Below the pieces are notes generated by a model. It searched no databases and was not told the origin of the DNA. It was given only the letters and a program-made list of their open reading frames with translations. 64,000 nucleotides of DNA from Sclerurus mexicanus (taxonomy: Eukaryota; Chordata; Aves; Passeriformes; Furnariidae). The stretch lies in contig VWZF01005810.1 in NCBI GenBank assembly GCA_013396755.1, positions 3,166,949 through 3,230,948 of the forward strand, written 5' to 3'. Position numbers and translations under genes: made by a program. How positions within the stretch are numbered: the stretch's first letter is position 1; each line of letters begins with the position of its first letter. Positions 48,893-62,693 of this stretch are shown piece after piece.

Positions 48893-51800
48893 AAGCTGAT
48901 GTTCACATTTAGTGATATCAGCCTATGACTGTGTGGGGTCAGGTAAAGTGTTTTCAAAGAAAAGTGGCTAAGGTGGTGGCACTGAAGAGGGTAAGAATGT
49001 GGATTTCCTCTCCTTCTCCTTTCTTTCATGTTGCCTTTATAAGCATTCTGTGTGAAACATATACAGAGGTAGTATTCAGAGCAAACTGGACTATTGCTCT
49101 GTTCCTGAATGCCAGCAGTTACATTTCATCTCTTTATCTATTTCCAATATTAACCAACATTATTGGAACAAAGCAATAAATGAGCTTGGATCTGCAACTA
49201 CTGATCATAAGTGCTACTTTGTCAGGGAAATGGAGCCTGGTTAATTGAAAGCGGGCTGTTGAATATGGTTTTGGTTTTACCTGGCTTGTTAATGCCCACC
49301 TGGTAGCTTGGTGCTATGGAAGAAAAGGGAGGGATTCGTTTCTGCACTGTACCTCTTAACTATTACTTGGTGAAAAAAATCTCCCTCTGGCTGAAGTTGT
49401 CAAAGGGACAAGCTGCAGACTGTCTCTGGAGATATAGCTTGACTTTCCCATAGTGCCACCCAGTTCCTATGAAGACTTAGATGAATGGTAAAGAGCGCTT
49501 AATGACTCAGTGTGCTCTCAGGCTTCACCAGAGATGGCCCTAGGCACTGCAACTTCACTAAGAGTGGAGTGAATGGTATATGAGGGAAGAAAAAGGCCTT
49601 GCAGCCTGAGGACTCTGTCTTGTTCCTGGTCTGGAGGGTCGAGATAGGACATTGTGTGACAAGACTGCAGTACTGGTTTGTGTATTAGTGTCATTGAAGA
49701 TTCAAATATATCAGAAATTCTCGCTGAAGTAATAGGAAAATTCCTTCTAAACCTAAATGATAGCTCAAGACTATTAAGTACTGGAGTTTCTTGAATTCTT
49801 CAGAGCTTACTTTACTTTGAACTTTTGTAATTCATTTAAATAGTATGGCTGTGTACAAAGCTGCCTTACTGCCTCCTTAACCTCTTGCCCCCTGCCTAAC
49901 TTCAAAGGGGCTATTCTGAACTTGTACCTGCATATATTTGACTTAGTATATAAAACAAATATGCTCAAAGGTCACACTCGTCCATGAAATAAGCCAGGGA
50001 AATTCTTTTTGAAGCTGATGCATGTTATGTCTGCTTATATCCAGAGTGGACCAAGTCTTAAAAGGCCTGAAGTTTCACTTTTCTCTTTCCATGTTCTTCA
50101 TGTGACTGCCTACAGCTATTTGAATGCAAATAGCTGCTGGAGCAGTTCCACAATTGGGAAACAGAAGAGTTAAGAATAAGTTCCTGTTTATTTGCTAAAG
50201 TATCAACTGAAAGCTCCCTTTCCGGTTTTCATTGCAGTGTGAGGATGAGAGATTTGCCTGAAGCAGTACTGAGGCATGACTAGATACATATTTCAAAGTT
50301 AATTCTATCTGAGATCCATTTTGCTTGTTAAATTTACACTATTTTAATCCATTCATTTAAATGTCAGTTCTCCAGACATTAACTGTTTTACAACATGGAA
50401 GTCCTGTCCATATTTATTGACACAATGTCCCTGAGAGCAGGAAATAAACAAAAGAATGACCATATCAATTTAATGCCACCCAGGAATCAAGTGATCTAGT
50501 AACTCTCTTGTTGATTCAGGGTAGTGAAACATATCACTAATATATTGTATACACACACAAAAGTAACACAGGAGATGCTCTTCCTTGTGTTATTACTCAC
50601 TTCCTATTTCTAACTTAAGAATGTGTTAGTAAGAGTGTTACACAAACTGTTGATACTGCTTTAACAAGAAATGTAGTACAATGCCTCGTAGGAGTATGGA
50701 GTGATACAATTTTCCTCTGTGGGTTGGAGAAAGTATTTTTTTAAGTATTTGGATTACACAGACTATATATGATTAGTCTAGCTTTTGCTAATTTCAGGTG
50801 TTCTAACGCCCACCTTCTCCTGTTACATGGTTTTTCATGGCTGGCATCATCATTTAATCATTACAGCAGTGGACAAAGTTAGAATTCCTAGCTCCTGAGA
50901 ATAATTTGGGTGATTTACTGAGTTTTTTTGTCCTTGGATCAGTCAGAGCTCAGTCTCTTTATGCCTCTATCTTTCCATCTGAAAGCAAAAGTAATTTAGA
51001 GGTTCATATATTTATGCCTAGAATTCTTTCCTGCTTCCTGTAGTAAAAGAGTGAATAAATGTAAGCATTTTGCCCTACTTGAAAGTCTGGTATTTGAAAA
51101 TTTGTGTTTATCAGGAGTTGGGCCAAGCATGATAATATTGATATGCTTTCCTTTCTGTGGGTTGAAAAGTTAAAATAAGTGCTGATTAGGAAATGAAGGT
51201 CTCAGATATTTCTGTAGTTCCAAAGTGAATTGGCTGTATTATGTTTCCTGAATTTTTGATTTTTTAATTTGAATTCAGATTGACTTTGTCTCTATGTTTG
51301 ACTTTTCTCTCTGTCACAAGAATAATTCATGATTGTCATGAATTCCCAATGGTTTTCTCTAAACTGCCTAGGGTTGGGTGAGTCCCAGGACATATTGTTA
51401 ATTGTCCTACCATGTGCCCTTTCAGTATTAACAGGAGAACCCGAATAGTGGGGACTGAAGGGAAAAAAGCAGAAGGCAATTGTACTGAGGTTCACACTTG
51501 CAAACTAACATTGATGTGACTTGGAGCCACTCCAGTTTGGCTCAACAACCTAAAGTTTATTGGTGAGAAGGAACAAAGGCCAGGGCTCTTGGCATCAGGA
51601 GACTGAAGGAATCCCTTCATCTACAATGTTCATGCGAGTGATGTCAGGGTGAAATCCAATAGAACATGAGGCAGGACAAATGTGAGAAGGCAGTACTTAT
51701 ATGAGTTTGGAAACCTGGATGGGGTGAAATGGTTGTGCCTTGGGAGAAAAAGAATAGTTAACATAAAATTCCAGAAACCTGTAATTCTGTCACAGGTATA

Positions 51801-54800
51801 AGTGGTTCATGATGCCTGAAGTTAGTCTATATTTTTGCCTGGAAAATGCCTAAATCAATGACTTGAGCAAACTCTCCCCATTCTCCTAGGGTGGATTTGG
51901 TCATCAGTTGAGACATGCTTATATATAGGTCTAATGAGAGCAAATTCAGTGAACCTTCATGCTGCCCAAATATTTTCCAACATGCTAAATGCAGAGACAT
52001 TTCAGAAAGCTTACTTAGAATACACAGAACCTACAGAAACTGATCTGGACCTTCTAGAAAATTAATGTCTAAGGAGAGCATGAACTAGGACATGATTTTT
52101 GAAGAAAAGAATAGCATATTTTCTTGCAGTACAGGGTTTAGTTTTTGGCTATGAACTCAACTGCAGAAAGGAACAGAATTGCAACTGGAGTGGCTGGGAT
52201 TTCACTGGGATATATTTGAAAATGGGTTCTCAATTCCTACCTCCTGGCTGAGGAGGGCTGTAATTCTGTATACTGAGGCACTGAGCTCTCAGCAACCCCA
52301 CCAATGGGGTGTTCTAAACCTCCAGTTTTGTTCTGCCTGCATCTAAATGTCACTGCTTCCTCTGAAAGCCACTTAAGGTACTTCAGGAATACTCTCTCAA
52401 GGCAGCTGTCACCTCCTGTGAGGAAACAACAGCCTCCCTGACTGGCACTGAATGATTAGAAAAGCCTCAGAAGGAGAAGGAGATTGGAAAGGCATTTGTC
52501 AGTGTGTTTTTGTTTTGTTTTTTCCAAGTGACATTAAAATGTATGGTTGCATCCTGTGTTTGAATGCTGTTGTACTGGATCAGAGCAGTGATTGTGAAAC
52601 TGCTATATTTTATCTGTGGTACCTTTAGGAGCATGAGCAAGAGAGAAGAGCCAGTGAAGAATTTTCATATGGAGTTGTCAATATGTGTGACAAATGATGA
52701 GCAAATTACTTGAGCTTTCCAGGTCAGAAATTTTGAGAAGCTCTTCAGTCATCAAGAAAAATTACTGTTAGTTGTTTTTTTTTTTATTTGCATAGATAAA
52801 CCGCATTCTGGATATTCTTGGGACCTGGTCTGTTTTGGTCAGACTACTTGATCTGGGTACTTCTACCCCATATTTTTGCAGAATTTCCCAATCTGTCATG
52901 ATTAGAGAAGCTGCAAATTCTAGGGCTTTTGGAAACATGACTGTTCTTAGTGCATGTGTTTTTTTTTTTCCACACTGGAGGTCTGGATATTTCTCTTTTA
53001 TATTACTTTCTCAGTTTTGATGTAGGCTCTAAGCGAAGGCTATTGCTGTGTGTGTCTACTGGTTTTGTCTCTCTGTTATGCTGTGCTTTTAAATAATCAT
53101 CATGAGTGCATAGGGCACAGATGGGTACCTTTCCCATCTGGTTTTATAAGCATAAATAAGTACTTACAGAAAAGACAGCTGTGGCAGTTCCCCCTCTTCT
53201 CTGATAGATCTCTCTTCAAAGCTGTGGATCAAAAGAACATTACAAATATTCAACAGCAGGACCATGGCTCTTGAGTACTGGCACAGAAGAGTCATATGTG
53301 AACTTCTAAGCCTGCATAAGTAACCTTCCAAAATGCAGGTTGAGAAAATAATAAACAAACTTATCTTGCCAGCAGGGAAAGAAAGTGCCTCCTGTCACTC
53401 AGAGCAACTCTCTGAGGCATTGCAGTCATGTATGGAAGCTGAAGGAATACTGTGTGAGGCCTGCTGCCTTCAGAAATGTGACAGAAATTCAAGTCTGCTT
53501 TCACTGAGACATTAGAAATGGCACTGGAGAGACTCAGGAGATCTAAATTAAAATTCCGTCTCTGACACAGACCTTTGGAGTGTATGAGCAAATTACCATC
53601 TCCCTCAGTTCCTTCTGGTAAGAAAAAAGAATGAGAATATCTTTTTTTTCTCTGTCTTGTATCAGAGCACCAGACTGAGGCCATTTCTCACTAAATAGAT
53701 GTATTGAAATGCCAGCCTTCCTGGGGCATCTAAGCAGTAAAAATAGTTGTAAGTAGGTAAATAAATTTTTTCTAACACCTTGAAATTAATGTGGGATGTG
53801 CTGGCATTGCTTTGATTTACTAAGTAAAATGTATCTGTTTATGAAGACAGGTGAGCTTTTATTGAACAGAATAAAACTTACCTGGGAGAAACACAAGAAA
53901 ATAGACTTGACTGTGGAAAACTGTTTTCTTCATATAAAACCAGTGACGCAAGAGAGAATTTTATAACTGCAAATGCTAACAAAACAGATCAAAACAGCTC
54001 ATCCACTATCCTATCTTTAAGCCCAGTGGCAGATTTCTAAGGGGAATTATCATAAACGCCTAAATTTTACTTCTGTGCTCCAACTGTTATTCTTTTTGTT
54101 TCCAAATCTCATTTCAGCATGTCTTTGGATGTCAATGGTTGATAACACAAGACATCTGCTGCTGTCCTGAAACTACATCTCTGGTTGGTCATATTAACTT
54201 TGTTTCCCTAAACTTGGTTACTAAAACTGGTATTTTACAATAGAGGATATATCTCCTTCCCAACTAATAATCATCACTGACTTGAACTAAACAAGCCAGG
54301 TTCTTTACTGTTTGGCTGTCCATCCATAAAAAGCATTCCTTAAAACCCAGTAATCTGCTTAGGCAGGATTTTGCATTGACATAAATAAATGTGTGAGGCA
54401 GTATAGGACAACAAATAAGTAGACTGGTGTTTTAAGTGTGGAATCCCACGCTGGGCAAAGAGTTGTCCTTTCTTGCCCTGACTGACTGAGGAAAGGAAAC
54501 TGCATTAACTCCACAGCTCCATAGATGTCACCAGCTTTTCACTCTAGCCTTACCCAGACGTTTTGGTTTCTACCTATCTTCCTCCAGCCATTCATTTTGT
54601 AGCTCCAGAGGGTCTGTTGTTTGGATGATGAAATACTGCAGAGTACAAATTAAGAGCTGCCAGCAGTGAGCTGTTCCTGGACAGGAGATACAAAATGGAA
54701 AATGTCAACAGTAACACAGTACTTTATCAATTACATATTAGTTCAGTTGGTGGTGAGCCTGCAGGCACTCCACTATTAATAAGTAATCAGCATTTTTCAT

Positions 54801-57655
54801 GCCATGCCTTTTACCTTTGGATGGAGGGCCATCCCCTAATCTGATATACAAGGGTATACCTGAGTGCAAGATCACCATCAGTGCTGTTGCTGTGAATTTA
54901 TGTTGGTGTAATATGTTGGAGTAGAACTTGTTCCTGAGATAGACGCAGTGAAATGAACATATACTATAATTCCCCAAGTGGTAGATTTTAATATTATTTA
55001 TGTTCATTCATTATTTTAATCTTGGAGATTGAATTAATTTCAGATCTCCTACCACCTGACCCAAAGCGAAAACCAGACAGTTGTGTTTGTTACTGCTTGG
55101 TAATACATTTTTCCAGGAAAACACGGCTTAAGCTCAGCTCTGCTGATATAGCTGGCTGTTGTTTGTGCTTTACAAAGTGCACCACTAACTGAAAAGAGAA
55201 CAAATATCTGCTTGCCCCAGGGAATGTACCATTTAACTTTCATGCAGTGCTAGAGCATGTCAAAAATGGGTTTGGAACAATGTTTTAAAATCCTGTTCAA
55301 TGTAAAGGAGATGATAAAACTAGAAGAGTACTGTTAGGAAGTGCTCAGTTTGGTTTATTGTTGGAAGCAGGACAAAACACACTTTCAATAAAAGGGGCAA
55401 TGACCCAAGAGAGTGCAAATGTGCAGACAGGATTAGAACTTATGAAGAGTCCACTTTCTGTGGCACTATATAAAATAGGGACCAAAAGTAGGCTCATTCA
55501 CCATATTGACTTTATCCCTGCATGACACTGATTATGTAGAGCTATGTTTGATCTCAAAATTTGGAAAAAGTACCAATAATTTGGGACCCAAACCTGAGGT
55601 TTTGGGAGGAGTCAGCTTTACATGAGTACCAGTACTGACAGGCTGGGTCCTGTGGTGGCAGGGAGAACTGTTTTGGCCTGCTCGTCCTTTGGAGATTCAG
55701 ACCTCTCTGACTGGGAGCAGTAAAGAAGTTGCCTTTTATGCTGAACTCTGAAGGTGAAAGGCAGCAGACATCCCAAATAGCTTCAGTTGTTTTACACAGT
55801 GGACAGAATGGTACAGTGGCTGGAAATGGAAATGGACCTTGTGGATGGACAGACACAAAGTACTTCTTCGCTGAGTTCTCTTGCATACTGTCCAGTAAGG
55901 CATCTTGGGACTATTCTGGACTACTCCTTTCTGAACAGGATAGTTCCTTTTTTATGTGCAGTGATGCTTGGAGATGGAGATGGCACATATGTGTATGGGA
56001 AATTCGCAAATACTCATAGCTGTCTACATATTTAAATGGGAGAAGAAAATAAGCTTTTTCATCTCTTTTGTTTCAAGAAACAGAGTTCTGATCTATTATT
56101 TTCATGCAACTTCCTAAGGAGCAGACAATGAGACTGGTATATACTTTTGTAATGAATAGATTATGTGGTTGAAAAAGGAAGCATTGGTTACACCAATTGT
56201 AAATTATAGCATGGTTTTAATTGCAGTAAAGGGAAATCCACATGAATATCCACTGCATTAATCAAGATGAGATGCAATGCAATAAATACTGAATGAATAA
56301 TAATGAAACACCTAGAATAAAATGTTACAGTTTAGAAATATTATATCTTATCTCTTCCAGACCATCAAAATTAATTGATCCAGCGCAAAACATGCTGGTG
56401 GCATGTTCACTGTTGTTAAATCTAGATCATTTATCAAAGGCTGGTTCATCTAGACTTGTTGCAAAACTCCGCTGATGAAGTTTTCCGAATCAATTGTGCC
56501 AATTGCCAGTTACAGTAGCATGGGCCCATCTTCATTGAATATTCTGGTACTGCAGTTCATTAGAGGTAAATCTGTGTGTCTGAGGACAATACACAAACAT
56601 TTACAAACTGTATTAGTTGTTTGGAGAGAAATATATATCTTTTTCACACGAAATTATTTTTAACTAGCTCACAGGCTTTGCCATCTGGAGGAGTTGATGT
56701 GCAAATGAGTCTTTGTTATTACTATTATTTATTTTGAATTTTCAAAGTTGTACTTTACTGCAGAGAGAGGCAAGAGGCAAATTCTACCTGAACAGCTTTT
56801 GTCCACCTCCTGAAAGTTGGCTGGAATCTTAAGTGTGATTAACCATCAGAAATGCGATAGTAAAACTGAAGTGATGTGGTCACAGATTTTGCTTGGAAAT
56901 TAGGCTTGATCTTGGTTATCCAAAATCACAACGCAGAGCAAAGTCCTCATTCAAAAAAAATGAGATAATGTGAATTGCAAATTATATAATTTTACCAGTA
57001 GATGAGTTGCAAAAACCCCCTTTAAATCCTGCATTGCCATTGTTTACCATTGTTTTGCTATTGCCAAAAGCTTGGTCCATGCACCCACTTGCTAAACAAT
57101 AATGCAGGGCCCAGTTCTCCTTTTATTTACTCTGGACTGTTACAGATTAACAAAACGAAGACCCAGATTGAATAGTGTGTTCTCTAATCACAGACCTCAG
57201 ACTGCTGTCCTCTCAGTGAGCTTTGTGTGTCTCACTAAAACACAGCCTGCACAAAGCAGGCATCCAGTTTGGGCTCAGAAACAGAGAATCTGCTGCTTTC
57301 CCTACTAGTCTGTTCCAATGGTTAGTCACTGTCACTCTTAAAAATGTGTTACTTATTTCCCATCTGGCATCCAGATATGGGAATGTATGTCAGAATAGCG
57401 CTGCTGACTTTAATCTGCTGCTCCTGATGAGAGGAGAAGCAGGCCTGATGTCTGTTTGCTCCTGATCCTGAATTGGAGAGCCCATTAGTGCTGCAGATCT
57501 GAGTGTTTGGTGCCAGCTATTCCAGTCACCAAGCTGGGATGTTCCTTACTGTCTTATTACTTTCTTCTGCTTGTTCTACTAAGTGAGCAATTATTCACTG
57601 ACTCAGCCCTTCCATGACTGCTCTACCCACTCCTTTTCCCCCCTTTCTCACCCAG
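48893..57655. other. Non-coding AT-rich stretch
   Basis: About 8.8 kb with T-rich runs near 52500, 52770 and 52955. Two overlapping plus-strand frames at 55729-56035 and one at 53333-53515 look protein-like in composition but lack good flanking splice sites. No transposon is recognised. Compatible with a long intron of a plus-strand gene. Confidence 0.5.
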
Positions 57656-57850
57656 TGGAGAATCGTTGCAAAGTATAGTGATGCACAGTGTCTGCCATTT
57701 CCATGAGGAGGGCAGGAGTTCATTCTGCTCGTTCACAAGTTATTCTCACTCTTTCAAACACACATGTGGTTGTGCACGCAAAAACATGAGCAAACCCACT
57801 CAGAATCCGTCTCAGAAACTCCTGAAAGCTGTTGGTTATCCCACACTGAG
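57656..57850 (+). CDS. Candidate internal exon, plus strand (195 bp)
   Basis: An excellent acceptor (CTTTTCCCCCCTTTCTCACCCAG) ends at 57655 and a consensus GTAAGC donor with a CTGAG end follows 57850. Exactly one frame stays open across the full exon: 64 codons, entered with one base needed and left with two bases over, so the exon is 195 = 3 x 65 bases and phase-symmetrical. The predicted peptide is rich in S, H, K and C and ends KLLKAVGYPTLR. Alternatively, an internal ATG near 57786 (A at -3) could be a start, giving a 5' UTR plus 22 codons. A 195-base stretch has roughly a one-in-eight chance of one open frame, so the splice sites carry most of the weight. No homologous family is recognised. 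A 33-bp phase-compatible segment bounded by AG and GT lies at 59206-59238 but is too short to call. Confidence 0.4.
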
Positions 57851-58058
57851 GTAAGCTTCCTTTTGGCCTTTTAAAGGTCAAATCTATCCTGTTACAGAGG
57901 ATCAGAAACTCAGCGCATGACAAATGAGGCAGTTTCGGGAGAGTGATAAAATTTTAATTTTGGATCAATAATGATATATGAAAGTGTCTAGGTAACAATT
58001 TTAACACTTCTACTACAACATGATTTTGTAATGTCGCTGCTAATCTTGTAATGACATC

Positions 58059-58070
58059 GCCACCTGGTGC
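58059..58070 (-). promoter_or_regulatory. CTCF-like core motif
   Basis: GCACCAGGTGGC on the minus strand matches the core CCASYAGRKGGC at 11 of 12 positions. It lies in a short CpG-containing patch (58030-58110) that stands out from the AT-rich surroundings, about 210 bases downstream of the candidate exon 57656-57850. The motif match is visible; occupancy is unknown. The embedded CACCTG is also an E-box. Confidence 0.3.
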
Positions 58071-60430
58071 CTGCTGCATCACATACGAAGCTGCAGGAAA
58101 CGCAGCGTTTCTATGGCAATTTCTGCAGCAGATGCTGTGGGCTTGATGTAAAATATTTGGCTTAAAAGGCTTCTTGTGAGAGGGGCAGGATGGGCACAGT
58201 TGATACCAAAATGCTGGAGCTCAGAGTGTCTGAGGATTCTGGAATGTGCTGGCTGCCACAGTCCTCACTGCCATTAGTCAAGCCAGTATAACCCTGTAGT
58301 TTGCTGCAGTGATGGCTCTGCTGGGGGACATTGAGGTGGTGGCTGTGTCCCCTGTGAGCACTTTGCAATACAACAGGTGCTGCAGATCAGTGTATTGGCA
58401 ATACCTTTTCACCCTCTTCATTCCAGTGTCCGTGAAAACTCCTCTTTTTTGAATACTCCTCAAATGCAGATGAGTTCCTTTTCATTTATATGGCTTTGGT
58501 GTGGGAGCAGGAGACAGACCTGCAAGACAGCAAGTAGAGCATTGTCACTCTCTAGATATGCTGGACAGATGAAACTTACAGATCTGATTTTATTCTATAA
58601 TTTTATTTCATGGTTTAGGATCACCTCTTTGTGGGTTCAGTCCAGAGAAGACTCCCTCTCCATGCCCTAATATGTTGTGAAGCCTGCATGCACACCAACT
58701 TGGCTGAAGGGGTCTGTGCTGCTGTGACAAGCAGTTCTGTTCCTTTTGAGTCAAGGAACAGCCTCTTCCTCACATCCTTTCTGCACATTGTCTTGAAGGG
58801 AATACTTTTGGACAACACTCAGACACCATCCCATGCTTTGCCGTGCTACAGAGAGTTTCACAATTGCCTCACTGTGCAGAAGGGAATCGGGAACTTGGCC
58901 ACAGCCATTTCCTAAGCTCCTTATACTGTGCTGTGGTTTTCAAGAGGTTTTGTGTCCTAGGCCAAGAGGAGGTGCCAGCTCACCCTTTTACCCTAAAATG
59001 CATGCTTCAGGCAGAGGAGAAATGTTCCCGTGTGCCGTCGCCACCAAAAGCATGGGCAGCGTGAGGCTGTATGTCATGAGAGGGATGAGCAGGGCAGTGG
59101 GGTGAGCTGGTTGCTGGCAGCAGGGGGAGGTGGAGTAGCTAGGAAGCCTGGAAGAGCAAAAAGTCCAGGAGCCCTATGACTTTCTAGTGGGTTTTCTCCT
59201 GTTAGAGAAGAACGAGTCAAATCAAGACATAGAATGAGGTAGGCTGAACCTCCTTCAGAGCAGTGGGAGAGTGGAGAGATTTAAGTTGGGGCAGATGGAG
59301 ATTAGGTTGGGGAGGATGGATCTGCTCCTGAAAACAGTGCTTGGTTCTTCACATCCTCCATTCCCCTTTCTCTCACAGAGTATGGGGAAGGGGAGTAGCA
59401 CTATTTATCCCTCACCAGAACGTTTTCAGGATCTCTGTTGCCTGGCTGTCATACCAGGCATGGTCTGTCCATGGATGCAGGCAGACCTTACTTCCAGATG
59501 CTGATTACCACATTCTTAACAATTTCTCTTCTCCTCCCATTTCCCAACATATTCCCAAGTAGAGGAACTGCAATCCTGGGTCTTCCTATGCTGGGTCCTG
59601 GAGGTCCACTCTTACCTGCGTAGGTGATCCCTCCAAATATAAGATAAGGTGAGAAGTTGCCCTTGGACTCACCTCTGATAATTTCTTTATGCTTTCTCCT
59701 GGGAAGATGTCAGTGCTCAGCACTTTCTCATTTCCTGCAGTCTTCATTCTTCAGCATTTCACAAGCAGGTCTCTCCCACCTCACAGGACCTGTATTTATC
59801 CTGAAGAAAACGTCAGTTAGGGCACTAAGTTAAGAATCAATGGCCCTATCTGGTCCCCAGACTTGAATTTTTGATGTACTGAGTGCTTGCAGATTTGTCT
59901 GACTTTGGAGCTGCTATGGTTCAGGAGTTTGGCCACCAGTCTTCCGACGAATAAACCAACACACCTAGCCAAATCTGACCTTATATTCATTAGCCAAGTG
60001 AAGGGAATTAGTCTTATTGACATCAGATGAGAATCTGGGCCTAAAATATCTGTAAGTCAAAGAATGGAAAACACAGAAAGCTTTCATAGATATTCTATTT
60101 AATGTTTTGTAAACTTTCCTGCTATGTTGCTAGGGGGATTTTAATACATCAACACATTTAAAATAGATCACAGTGAGACATTTGTAATTAGAGCCAAATC
60201 TTCCTCCACCCTGGACTTCCTTATTGTTCCTGTCACCATTTCATCTCTCTCCTGTCTGTAAAAGACCTTCTTGCTGACCCACTTCCTGCCCCCATAGCAC
60301 TGCTAGGAACTGCACAAGGAATCCTTGTTTTAATGCACTTAGACGCTGACATTGCATTTTCAGCTAGTCAGGCTTCATCTGGAGAGTAGAATTCTTGTGT
60401 TTCCTGATGTGAGTCAGTTGTGAGGAAAGT

Positions 60431-60457
60431 GTTTAACCTTTTTGTCAAAGGTTAAAC
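60431..60457. repeat. Perfect inverted repeat (11-bp arms, 5-nt loop)
   Basis: GTTTAACCTTT and its exact reverse complement flank TTGTC. It would form a stable short hairpin in RNA or DNA. No U tract follows and nothing indicates a terminator or a microRNA precursor, which would need a longer stem. Confidence 0.85.
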
Positions 60458-62550
60458 ATATAAAAAGAGAATGTGAAGCTCTTGTATTCCTGTTGTTGCC
60501 ACATTAAAGAGAGCAGCTTTCACGGCTGAGGTAAATCCTACTCTTCTGGGGGCATATTTCTTTCCATGTCCAATTCAAAACTGCAGTTTACTGCACTTGT
60601 TAAGCAAAGTTTATGAAGAGAACTGTAAGAGAAGACCATTCATTGACTGTTTCCATTGGGTTTTTTGTTCTACTACTCCTCTGCCTTTCTCAACGGATTT
60701 GAAGAGGCTTGGACAGGCATTTGTATTGTGAGCCAGTTAGAACTTTTAAAATGGTCCATTTTTATAAAATATAAAGAACTTCAAAGAAAAATAAATAACA
60801 AGCATTACTTAGCTTGAAAGCAAAAGAATTTGTCACTACATCTTCTTACTGACACCACAGTATTTTAATCTTTCTCCACTGCTTGGCTGAGTGCACTGGT
60901 TTCTTACCTGTAATTAGAAGACTGGTGACTTAGCTCTGTTACCTACAATCACATGCCTCTTCTCACTGCCTAAATACTTAATGGCATACTCTTGACATGA
61001 TCTAGATGACTCTGTCAAAGAGCTCATTCCAATTTTACTGTGTGTTGGCTGCTTCTGTCCTTTGTGAAGCAAAGGAACACAAACCTATTTTTCTTTAGAG
61101 ATAATTCCACAGGTGATTTGCTGATTGTTCTGCACCGACTGCACCACTGATACTTTGTTGATTATCTTTATGGTTGGTTCTGAAATACCTCATTGTAACC
61201 AACTGACTATGATTATCCAATGACTCTGCAAGAAAGCCAGAAAGAGTCTACAGTAACCACTAACCACAGGTTTGCTTCTGAATCTCTATTGTTCAAGGCC
61301 TCCGTTCTAGCAGATAATTTGATTGTTCTTCCCTGCTCTGGGTTCTTCTGCAGCTCTCTAGGATTATGTCAAAAGCTCCACACAACAGTTTTTCTGGGCT
61401 GGAAAGATATAGTCTTGAAAGGGAAAAGAGTATAAACAAAAGATAAAGGATAAAGAAAAATTAGAAATACCATTCCCAAGGGACTGTTCTTGACAATCTG
61501 TTAACTTTGCATTGGCAGGTTCATAACTACTTCCAAAAAAATGTCACAAACTCTTAGCAGACCAGCTTGAACCTCTGCTGCTGAATTGAAGGAAATTTGT
61601 TCTAAAGAAAATACATCACATGAAGTTAACTCACAATACAGGATCAGCCAAAAACAACACCACGGAACAGGAATTCCTTCATTTTAACAATGCCATAATC
61701 TCATTGCAGGCTGAGCATTAGAAACTGCATAGGTAATACCTTCTCTTACAGCTGAAATTTGGTGGTGGTGACTTTAAAAAAAAATTCCTAAAAACAGTCT
61801 CAAACTTCAGCTTGGATGCATTTGTTTGATTAAAAGGATTTATGAGTTAATCATTTACAAAATCCAATCAGTGTAGTGTTAGGATTCCTATGTTTTATTC
61901 CAGGCTTATATGTAAAGTGTTATTCAAAATACATTGTAAAATAATTCAAAGCTGACACTGTGAGTGCTGCATGAACTGTGGAGGAGGGCTGATGTTCCCT
62001 TGCTCTGTTATATGCTTCATCACTGTAGTTCTGTCTCATTCTGCAAGGCAAACTCGATCTGACTGTGCTTTCCTAATTACAATGCTTTCATTGAAAGGAC
62101 AAAAGTAACCACTGTGAATCATGCTATCAAACACCCAGGCACCACCTTCCACAGTTTTTCATTTACATTACAATTAAGTGCTTTTTTGGTCCAAAAACTA
62201 ATTCCTTGCAAAGCTAGGGTAAAAGAGCTTTGTGTGAGGACTTCCTGGGCTCTGGAATTGGTGATGGTACAACATTAAGGCAGACACAGCACGGAGCAGT
62301 TGCATGGTCACCACCACAGCTCCTGGCCTATAGTCATAGCTCTGACCTCCTCTTATGTTCCTGTGTGGAAGGATTTTGATAAACAGACCTGACTGTAGAG
62401 CAGTAGGACAAACACAGACCTGTCTCCTTGGGCACACAACCAGCTCTTGGTGTTTGCTTTCTACAGAAGGAATCTCTGCACCAATACATGCAATTTCTGC
62501 ACATTGCTTTTCTGGACATTCTGCACCTCCCTGTCTCTGAGGCTCCAGCA

Positions 62551-62693
62551 GAATCATAGAATGGTTTGGGTTGGAAGGGATCTTAAAGATAATCCACTTT
62601 CAACTGCCCTGCCATGGGCAGGGATAACTCCCACTGGACAGGTTGCTCAGAGCTCCATCCAACCTGGTCTTGAAGACTTCCAGGGATGGGTCA
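62551..62693 (-). mobile_element. CR1 LINE tail, minus strand
   Basis: The plus strand starts AGAATCATAGAATGGTTTGG, the reverse complement of the CR1 terminal repeat, followed by the usual 3' segment (CTGCCATGGGCAGGG, TTGCTCAGAGCTCCATCCAACC, CTTCCAGGGATGGG). Only about 143 bases of the 3' end remain, so the copy is very short, but it is well conserved. The chance frame 62447-62761 crosses it and is not a gene. Confidence 0.93.

Larger units (their letters stand above)
57851..62550. other. Non-coding stretch with somewhat higher GC at 58600-59600
   Basis: Several overlapping plus-strand frames occur at 58377-59623, where GC content is moderately higher, but they overlap each other in different frames and lack consistent splice boundaries. 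No recognised repeat. A perfect hairpin lies at 60431-60457 and a CTCF-like core at 58059-58070. Confidence 0.45.
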
